Shown here: piece after piece, positions 22,787 to 28,263 of the stretch
How positions within the stretch are numbered: the stretch's first letter is position 1
Layout: the number at the start of each line of letters is the position of its first letter
From: Trebonia sp036509215
Lineage (GTDB): Bacteria; Actinomycetota; Actinomycetes; Streptosporangiales; Streptosporangiaceae
Direction of reading: 5' to 3'
Assembly: GCA_036509215.1 (NCBI GenBank)
Contig: DATCGA010000006.1
Coordinates: 1 to 29,966, forward strand
Length of the DNA: 29,966 nt
Translations under genes and position numbers: made by a program
Notes under the pieces: model-generated
Database searches by the model: none
The model's input: the letters and a program-made list of their open reading frames with translations, nothing else
What the model was told of the DNA's origin: nothing

Positions 22787-23064
22787 TTCGGGAGAGCGTC
22801 CTTGGTGAAGTAGGCCGCCCGGCACAGGATCTCGTTCTCCATCTCGAGCCCGCGGCTGGTCCGGCGCAGCTGCACGATCTCGGACTGCTCGCTTGAGGTC
22901 AGGCCGTCTTTGACACCGTCATCGACGTCGGCCTGGCGCATCCAGCGACGCACCGTCTCGGGCGCGACGCCGAAGTCGGCCGCGACCTCGTTGACAGACA
23001 GGTCACCAGGACGAGCGACGGTGACGACGTCACGCTTGAACTCCGGAGGGAACTTCCTCGGCAC
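22783..23064 (-). CDS. IS3-family transposase OrfA
   Basis: A 93-residue DNA-binding subunit of an IS3-family transposase. PRKFPPEFKRDVVTVAR opens the protein, LSVNEVAADFGVAPETVRRW is the helix-turn-helix, and the end (LRRTSRGLEMENEILCRAAYFTK) is the leucine-zipper-like coil typical of OrfA. GTG at 23064 was chosen because AAGGA precedes it; a longer frame exists but adds no family sequence. OrfB is truncated, so this is a stranded remnant. It lies just upstream of the MFS promoter on the opposite strand. Confidence 0.85.
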   Translation of the reverse strand: MPRKFPPEFKRDVVTVARPGDLSVNEVAADFGVAPETVRRWMRQADVDDGVKDGLTSSEQSEIVQLRRTSRGLEMENEILCRAAYFTKDALPK

Positions 23065-23171
23065 GAAGACATCCTTCGGAGGGACCGCCTCCCTCACAAG
23101 AGATGTCAGCCAGAGCTGCGGCAAGCCCGAGGCCGGCGGCGGCTTGGCCGGCGTTCGCCATGTCGTCCTTA

Positions 23172-23215
23172 GTTAGCGAGCTAGCTTGACAGAAGTTAGC
23201 GAACCAACTTGACAG
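23172..23215 (+). repeat. Tandem 21-bp repeats each carrying a TTGACA -35 box
   Basis: Two copies of GTTAGCGARCYARCTTGACAG lie at 23172-23192 and 23195-23215 (18 of 21 identical, period 23). Each contains a GTTAG half-site like those of the operator just downstream and ends in a consensus TTGACA -35 box (23186-23191, 23209-23214). The second box has ATTAGT (23231-23236) as a possible -10 at 16 bases. This is the likely promoter of the MFS gene. Confidence 0.65.
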
Positions 23216-23231
23216 GTCATAGTCGACATGA

Positions 23232-23251
23232 TTAGTTAGCCAGGTAACTAA
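23232..23251. promoter_or_regulatory. TetR-type operator upstream of the MFS exporter
   Basis: TTAGTTA-GCCAGG-TAACTAA is a perfect 7-base inverted repeat overlapping the -10 candidate and lying 27 bases before the MFS start. Related GTTAG/CTAAC arms recur before the tetR gene at 24998-25011, so the same TetR probably binds both. Confidence 0.7.
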
Positions 23252-23278
23252 CCGAAGCGATCTGGAGGCCTCTCTCCC

Positions 23279-24808
23279 ATGGCAGCTATACAGGCAACAT
23301 CAGCTCCACCGTCTTTTCTCGTGACGCGTCGCGGCAAGCTCACCCTTGTCCTGCTGTGCGCGGTCGGGTTCATCGATCTTCTCGATGCGTCCATCGTGAA
23401 TATCGCGCTACCGGAGATCCGGGCTCATCTGGGCTTCTCGGTCCAGAGCCTGCAGTGGGTCGCGAGCGCGTACCTGCTCACCTACGGCGGGTTCTTGCTG
23501 CTCGGCGGCCGCTCGGCTGATCTGCTCGGCCGGCGGCGCCTGCTTGTCGCGGGGACGTCGCTGTTCGGGATCTCGTCGCTCGTGTGCGGTCTGGCCGGAA
23601 GCGAAGGAGTGCTGATCGGGGGTCGGCTGGTTCAGGGTGTCGGCGCGGCGATGATGACGCCCGCGGCGCTTTCCATCCTGACGACGTCGTTTCACACCCG
23701 CGGCGATCGGGTCAAAGCGCTTGGCGCCTGGGGTGGTGTCGGCGCCCTGTCGGGCGCCGCCGGAGTGATCTTCGGTGGCGTGCTCACGACCGAGGCGAGC
23801 TGGCGGTGGGTTTTCTTCGTCAACCTCCCGGTCGTAGCGGTCATCCTTGCCGCGTCGTTCCGGCTCATCGATGGCGAACGGCCTAAGGCGCCGCCGCTGC
23901 GGGACTTCGACACGGTCGGCGCTGGCCTCATCACGGGCGGCATGCTTCTCCTGGTCTACGTCCTGGTGAACGCCCCCAGCGTCGGCTGGGGCACTGCCCG
24001 GACTCTCGGGGAGCTCGCAGGCGCCCTTGCGCTTGTCGTCCTGTTCGTGTTCAACGAGCAGCGCCATAGCAACCCGCTCGTGCCTCTGTCGCTGTTCAAG
24101 ATCAAGGGCCTCGGGGCGGCCGATGTCACCCAGATTCTTGCGATGGCCGGCTTCTACACGATGTTCTTCCTCGTCACGCTCTATATGGAGGAAGTGCTCC
24201 ACTACTCGGCGATCCGCGCTGGCCTGTGCTACCTGCCGGTTACGGTGGGCGCCGCCGTCGGAGCGGGCGCGGCGACGAAAGCGATCCCGAAGATCGGCAC
24301 CCGGCCGCTTATCGCCGGAGGCGCGCTGCTGGGCGCCGCGGGAGTGTTCTGGCTTTCCCGGCTACCGGTGCACGGCTTCACCTACCTGCCAGACCTCCTT
24401 CCGGGAATCGTACTCATGGGGGCCGGCGTCGGCCTCGTGCTGGTGGGCGTTCAGAATGCCGCCAACGGGGGCGTGCCCGCCGACAAGGCCGGACTCGCCG
24501 CGTCGCTGATCACCGCTTCCTTCCAGCTCGGGGGCGCGCTGGGGCTCGCCGTCTTCGTCTCGCTCGCCACGGGCCGCACCAACCACCTACTCGCGACGCA
24601 CGCCCAACCGCCCGAGGCGCTCACGCTTGGCTTCCAGCGAGGACTGCTCGGCGCCAGCATCGCACTCGTGATCGCTGCGGCGATCGCATTGCGGTCGACC
24701 AACGTGCGGGTCGTCGACATGGCCCCAGGCGCGGACGACAACCAGCCCTTGCCCGTCCCCGTGGCTAGCGGACCGGCACCACAAGCACCTCATCTCTCAG
24801 CAGGCTGA
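23279..24808 (+). CDS. MFS drug exporter, DHA2 (EmrB/QacA) family, 14 TM
   Basis: A 509-residue inner-membrane proton-coupled exporter. It shows the DHA2 pattern: FIDLLDASIVNIALPEIRAH (motif D1 in helix 1), GGRSADLLGRRRLL (motif A), GGRLVQGVGAAMMTPAALSI (motif B), WGGVGALSGAAGVIFGGVL (motif C) and WRWVFFVNLPV. Length and helix count suit 14 segments, with a Pro-rich cytoplasmic tail. ATG at 23279 follows GGAGG (23264-23268). Repression by the downstream TetR is likely from the shared operators. Base composition looks less GC-rich than that of the neighbouring operons, suggesting transfer. The substrate is unknown; antibiotics or biocides are typical of the family. Confidence 0.95.
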   Translation: MAAIQATSAPPSFLVTRRGKLTLVLLCAVGFIDLLDASIVNIALPEIRAHLGFSVQSLQWVASAYLLTYGGFLLLGGRSADLLGRRRLLVAGTSLFGISSLVCGLAGSEGVLIGGRLVQGVGAAMMTPAALSILTTSFHTRGDRVKALGAWGGVGALSGAAGVIFGGVLTTEASWRWVFFVNLPVVAVILAASFRLIDGERPKAPPLRDFDTVGAGLITGGMLLLVYVLVNAPSVGWGTARTLGELAGALALVVLFVFNEQRHSNPLVPLSLFKIKGLGAADVTQILAMAGFYTMFFLVTLYMEEVLHYSAIRAGLCYLPVTVGAAVGAGAATKAIPKIGTRPLIAGGALLGAAGVFWLSRLPVHGFTYLPDLLPGIVLMGAGVGLVLVGVQNAANGGVPADKAGLAASLITASFQLGGALGLAVFVSLATGRTNHLLATHAQPPEALTLGFQRGLLGASIALVIAAAIALRSTNVRVVDMAPGADDNQPLPVPVASGPAPQAPHLSAG

Positions 24809-24901
24809 GCAGAACTCCCCGGGTTACCGGGCCGCGCCGCGGAGGGCACGGCTGTTCCGGCGCATCGCAGAAGCGCGCTGCCCGGGACCCTCGTCCCGGC
24901 A

Positions 24902-24933
24902 AGCCAGCCGACGGAACGCGCCGTCGGCTGGCT
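24902..24933. terminator. Strong 13-bp stem-loop after the MFS gene
   Basis: AGCCAGCCGACGG and CCGTCGGCTGGCT pair perfectly around a 6-base loop, 94 bases after the MFS stop. It lacks a U-run but is stable enough to separate MFS transcription from tetR. The rest of the 24809-25090 gap holds the operator at 24998-25011 and no gene. Confidence 0.6.
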
Positions 24934-24997
24934 GCACCTTGAAACCAGGAGCGATCCAAACCGCTGGCGCATACGGTGCCGCCGCAGTGCTAGGCTA

Positions 24998-25011
24998 GTT
25001 AGCTGACTAAC
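24998..25011. promoter_or_regulatory. Operator-like repeat upstream of tetR
   Basis: GTTAG-CTGA-CTAAC, perfect 5-base arms, lies 80 bases upstream of the tetR ATG, with TAGGCT at 24991 as a possible -10. The arms match those of the MFS operator at 23232-23251, which supports autoregulation. Confidence 0.6.
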
Positions 25012-25090
25012 CCTCCAGCGTCTTGAAAATGGGCCGCGGGTCAGCCGGGCGGTTCCACCGGGCACCGCCCGGCACGGGAAAGGACGAGCA

Positions 25091-25696
25091 ATGAGTGCCT
25101 CTGTGACAGGCGAGAGGCCCGGGAAACGAGACCGCCTGGTAGCCGGCGCGCGCGAAACGATTTACCGCCAAGGAGTCGAGGCCACGACCATCGCGGATAT
25201 CGCGGAGGCCTCCGACGTGCCGGTCGGCAACGTCTACTACTACTTCAAGTCCAAAGACGAACTCGTCGCCGCTGCAATCGACTCCTACGCCCAAGACAGC
25301 CGTGAGCGGCTGTCGTGGCTCGAGCAGCAGCACCGTACCCCTAGGGCTCGCCTGAAGACGCTTGTCCGGCTGCTCGTGTCGCACCCCGATCAGGTGGCGC
25401 TGTACGGCTGCCCGAGAGGGAGCTTGTGCTCGGAACTCGACAAGCAAGATAACGACCTCGCTCAAGCCTGCAGAGAGCTCATGCACACGCCGGTCGCCTG
25501 GATCGAGCAGCAGTTCAAGGCGATGGGCAGGCGCGACGCTCGCGACTTGGCGTTCGCCCTGCTGGCGTCATACGAGGGGATCGCGCTCCTCGCGAACACG
25601 TTTCGTGATCCCGAGCTGATGGTCCGCGAGGGGCGCCGCCTCGAGCGTTGGATTGACTCGCTCGCTCGCGACTCCAAGGTCGCGCCCACTGGCTAG
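25091..25696 (+). CDS. TetR/AcrR-family transcriptional regulator
   Basis: A 201-residue repressor. The N-terminal helix-turn-helix is clear (VEATTIADIAEASDVPVGNV then YYYFKSKDEL, about 29-58), and the ligand domain contains YGCPRGSLCSELDKQDNDLA (106-125), a subfamily motif with C107 and C113; C127 is close by. Those cysteines could sense electrophiles or oxidants, but this is speculation. ATG at 25091 follows AAAGGA. It probably controls the MFS gene upstream and itself through GTTAG/CTAAC operators, and perhaps the YciI-like and YceI genes downstream. Confidence 0.93.
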   Translation: MSASVTGERPGKRDRLVAGARETIYRQGVEATTIADIAEASDVPVGNVYYYFKSKDELVAAAIDSYAQDSRERLSWLEQQHRTPRARLKTLVRLLVSHPDQVALYGCPRGSLCSELDKQDNDLAQACRELMHTPVAWIEQQFKAMGRRDARDLAFALLASYEGIALLANTFRDPELMVREGRRLERWIDSLARDSKVAPTG

Positions 25697-25869
25697 AGCG
25701 GCCGGAAGGAGGCGGGTCTGGCTTTGGTCACGACGCACCCGGCATCAGCTCCAAGGGCTAGACGGTGGCGATCGGTGCGTCCGGATGAGACGGGGACCGG
25801 CGCGCAGCCGGACCCAAGCGGCCCAGTGTCATCCACGCAGTAATACGAAAGGCAGAGAAACGACTTCAT

Positions 25870-25890
25870 TCGCGGTCAGGTTTACCGCGA
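25870..25890. promoter_or_regulatory. Inverted repeat upstream of the YciI-like gene
   Basis: TCGCGGT-CAGGTTT-ACCGCGA has perfect 7-base arms and ends 62 bases before the ATG at 25953. It could be an operator or a leader hairpin. The rest of the 25697-25952 gap shows no gene. Confidence 0.4.
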
Positions 25891-25952
25891 GCAGTCCGTC
25901 AAGGAAGTGCAGCGGCCGGACCGCTCCACTCGAGTAACCAAAGGAGAAGTTC

Positions 25953-26228
25953 ATGCACGTGCTTGCCGTCGGAACGCTCACCACCCAGGATTTCCAGCAG
26001 CACCTCCCCGAAGAGGGCGAGGTCGTAGCCAGATGGTTTCAGGAGGGCGCCCTGAAGGACGTCTACCTCAAGGCCGACCGCTCAGGCCCCATCCTGGTAC
26101 TCAACGACACCGACACGGCCGGCGCCCAGAAGCGGATGGCCGACCTCCCATTCGTCGTCCACGGCGTGGCCACCTTCGAGTACATCGAAATCCTCGACCG
26201 CCCCGACGTCCCACCGACCCGCAACTAA
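25953..26228 (+). CDS. Small YciI/muconolactone-isomerase-like protein (dimeric alpha-beta barrel fold)
   Basis: A 91-residue protein with the alternation expected of a ferredoxin-like alpha-beta barrel: MHVLAVGTL, EEGEVVARWFQEGALKDVYL, SGPILVLNDTD, AGAQKRMADLPFV, then FEYIEILDRPDVP. Such proteins resemble YciI and muconolactone delta-isomerase; some are enzymes, others unassigned. AAAGGAG lies six bases before the ATG, a strong ribosome-binding site. It follows tetR on the same strand and precedes a YceI gene, so the three may respond to the same stress. No specific reaction can be assigned. Confidence 0.85.
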   Translation: MHVLAVGTLTTQDFQQHLPEEGEVVARWFQEGALKDVYLKADRSGPILVLNDTDTAGAQKRMADLPFVVHGVATFEYIEILDRPDVPPTRN

Positions 26229-26245
26229 ACCCGTTCCCGCCCGAA

Positions 26246-26319
26246 GCCCGTCCGTGCCCGATAGTCGATCCTCATCAGGACAGCTGTAGCAGGCACAGCA
26301 CGGACGGCTCCGGACGGGC
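26246..26319 (+). other. Overlapping, mutually exclusive inverted repeats between the YciI-like and YceI genes
   Basis: CCGTCCGTGC (26248-26257) pairs perfectly with GCACGGACGG (26298-26307). The overlapping GCCCGTCCG (26246-26254) pairs perfectly with CGGACGGGC (26311-26319). Both cannot form at once because they share the left arm. It could be an attenuator-like leader for yceI, a terminator for the upstream gene, or chance from a repeated CGGACGG. Confidence 0.4.
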
Positions 26320-26405
26320 CGCTTCCCCTGACGCCCTACGCACCGCAGTGAGTGCCTCAAGAACTCCTCGCCCCGCCTACCGTCTGAAATGCGAAAGGAC
26401 CTGCA

Positions 26406-26930
26406 ATGAGCGTTCCCAGTTCCGCGATTGAGACTCCGAAGGCCGGCATCTACCAAATCGATCCAGAAGGTTCCAGCATTGCCGTCACCACAAAGCACAT
26501 GTTCGGATTGGGGACTGTCACCGGCAAGTTCTCGCTCGTGTCCGGACAGATCGTCATCACCGAGCCGGTGAGTTCCTCACACGTAGAGGCAGCGGCTTCC
26601 GCGCACAGTTTCGACACGGCGAGCCCCATGCGGGATGGGCAGGTCAAGTCCGCGAAGTTCCTCGACGCCGAGGCCCACCCCGAGATCCGGTTCACCTCGA
26701 CCGAGCTCGTGCTTGACGGAGACCGCTGGCTCCTTCGCGGGAAAATCACCGCTCGCGGAACGGCGGCACCTGTCGAATTGACGGTCGTCGAGTCATCCGC
26801 CGATACCACCGGACTGACGCTTCGCGCCACCGGCAAGGTCGATCGCTACGCCCACGGGATCACCAAGATGAAGGGTATGGCCGGCCGCTACCTGACCCTC
26901 GAGATCAACGCCCGCGCCGCCGCTGCCTGA
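26406..26930 (+). CDS. YceI-family protein (lipocalin-like fold)
   Basis: A 174-residue YceI protein with the family order GIYQIDPEGSSIAVTTKHMF, GKFSLVSGQIVI, MRDGQVKSAKFLDAEAHPEI, RFTSTELVLDGDRWLLRGKI and RGTAAPVELTV. Members bind polyisoprenoids, amides or related apolar ligands in a beta-barrel. There is no signal peptide, so it is probably cytoplasmic here. ATG at 26406 follows GAAAGGA. A weak hairpin, GCTGA-ATAC-TCAGC (26935-26948), comes right after the stop. It is the last intact gene of the MFS-TetR module. Confidence 0.92.
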   Translation: MSVPSSAIETPKAGIYQIDPEGSSIAVTTKHMFGLGTVTGKFSLVSGQIVITEPVSSSHVEAAASAHSFDTASPMRDGQVKSAKFLDAEAHPEIRFTSTELVLDGDRWLLRGKITARGTAAPVELTVVESSADTTGLTLRATGKVDRYAHGITKMKGMAGRYLTLEINARAAAA

Positions 26931-26948
26931 CCGTGCTGAATACTCAGC

Positions 26949-27339
26949 CCCAGCCCCGATAAGGACGGTGGACCAGTAAGTAACTGCCAGGCAGCACATC
27001 CTCCTCCGCGACAGCCATCGCCGACACTATGAAGGACGGTCTCCTTCCCTCGACCTGCGAAGCTGTCAGCATCGCGCGCAGCGGTCCGCGTGCCGCAACA
27101 CGCGGGACTCGCCGATCCGGGTAGACAAACCTCGCGGCGTCCGAAGCGTCGGAACCTCAGGCCAGCCCAACACGGGAACGCACGCGGACGAACCGTCGGA
27201 GGACTGGTCCGGATCCCCCGGGGGGCACGTACAACTATGGAGCGGCCGGCCCGGTCCGTAGAGCCGGGTTCGACCGTTTCTGCGCTGATCGCGCCGGGGA
27301 TGCGATCGCCACAGTCGCCGACGAGGGTGAAGCGAGGAG
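26949..27339. other. About 390 bases without a recognisable gene
   Basis: Short frames on both strands lack family features, and their residue composition (Arg/Pro/Ser-rich) looks like noncoding high-GC sequence. It separates the YceI module from the broken TetR gene. Confidence 0.5.
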
Positions 27340-27750
27340 CAGGGCCGGCCGAGGCTCACCGCCAAGGGGAGCGGGCCCGCGCGCGGATCGTGGATGCGGC
27401 TGCGCGGCTGATCGCGGCTGATCTGCGAGCGGGGCGTGGCGGGTACCACTCTCGGTGACGTCAAGGCGGCGGGTGTGAGCGGGTCGCAGATGTATCACTG
27501 CTTTCCCGGCAGGGACGAGCTCGTGCAGGCGGTCATCAGCTACCAGGCCGGCGTCATCGCCGGCAACCAGCGGCAGGCGGACCTCGGCCGCGCCGGGGGC
27601 TGCGGCGTGGCGCGACACGGTGGTCGCCCAGGTCAGGAGCGGGGAGGGCAGGGCGGCCGCGAACGCAGTCGAAGTGTCGGCCGGCGTCTCGATGGACGAC
27701 GCGATGGCACTGCTGCACAGGGCCGTGCGGGCGGCCATGGCCGGCTCCAG
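27340..27750 (+). pseudogene. Frameshifted TetR-family regulator
   Basis: HRQGERARARIVDAAARLIA is in one frame; LICERGVAGTTLGDVKAAGV, SGSQMYHCFPGRDELVQAVI and SYQAGVIAGNQRQADLG are in the next; VVAQVRSGEGRAAANAVEV follows in a third. Together they give a TetR helix-turn-helix and part of the ligand domain. The frame breaks near 27420 and again near 27600, and the C-terminal half is eroded. It is upstream of the truncated FAD monooxygenase on the same strand and was probably its regulator. Confidence 0.75.
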
Positions 27751-27778
27751 GTACCTAGCAGGTCACTGCCAGGTACCT
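27747..27778. repeat. Two exact CCAGGTACCT repeats, 22 bp apart
   Basis: CCAGGTACCT occurs at 27747-27756 and 27769-27778. Each contains the palindrome AGGTACCT, and the 22-base spacing is about two helical turns. The second copy ends 69 bases before the ATG of the FAD monooxygenase fragment, so it looks like a former TetR operator. Confidence 0.5.
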
Positions 27779-27847
27779 GCCGGGCCTGCGGCGACCTGTT
27801 GTGAGTGTGGTCACCCGGCGCTTCACGCAGAGACCAGAGGAGATGGG

Positions 27848-28165
27848 ATGTCGAATAGATTCCGGATTGCGGTAGTAGGCGGCTCGGTGGCGGGCTGCGC
27901 CGTAGCCGTGGAACTGTCGAGAGCGGGCCACGAGGTGAAGGTCTTCGAACGGTCCGCCACGGCACTGGCCAGCCAGGGAGCAGGAATTATCGCGCCAGCC
28001 GAGGTATTCCAGGGCATGGTGGCGAGGCGTCTCCTGCCCGAGGACTATGCACGCTGCCCGGTGACGGTCGCCCGGTATGCCTGCCGCGATCATGATCAGC
28101 GTGCGGGACGGTGGCTAGGGGAGGCCGGGGGCTGCGCCCACAGCTCCGCGAGCGAGCGCGGCTGA
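27848..28165 (+). pseudogene. Truncated FAD-dependent monooxygenase, N-terminal part
   Basis: From ATG at 27848 (after GAGGAGA) the frame gives the FAD-binding Rossmann start FRIAVVGGSVAGCAVAVELS followed by HEVKVFERS and the loop SQGAGIIAPAEVFQGM of aromatic-hydroxylase-type flavoproteins. Resemblance stops near residue 90, and the frame ends at 105 residues where full members have about 380-400. The GD and substrate-binding parts are missing, so the product is not functional. It pairs with the broken TetR gene upstream. Confidence 0.75.
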
Positions 28166-28179
28166 TGTAGTCGCCGACT

Positions 28180-28199
28180 CCAGACGAGTGGACGTCTGG
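28180..28199. terminator. Hairpin between convergent genes
   Basis: CCAGACG-AGTGGA-CGTCTGG is a perfect 7-bp stem in the 98-base gap between the FAD monooxygenase fragment and the convergent end of the large regulator. A second small stem (ACCCT-GA-AGGGT) follows it. They may terminate transcription from either side, though no U-run is present. Confidence 0.4.
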
Positions 28200-28263
28200 C
28201 CGGCGGCGGCCAGAAACCCTGAAGGGTGCCAAGCGGGTGGTTTCATGCCACCGTCCGCACGTG

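Larger units (their letters stand above)
22630..23064 (-). mobile_element. Remnant of an IS3-family insertion sequence
   Basis: It includes complete orfA and the first part of orfB. I could not find terminal inverted repeats; the orfB side is deleted into the TetR/integrase remnants, and the other end is not defined between 23065 and 23171. Confidence 0.75.

Noticed and set aside
27250..27290. GGTTCGA sequences as tRNA T-loops (also near 2155, 6830 and 22170)
   Set aside because: No matching acceptor, D or anticodon stems around any of them.
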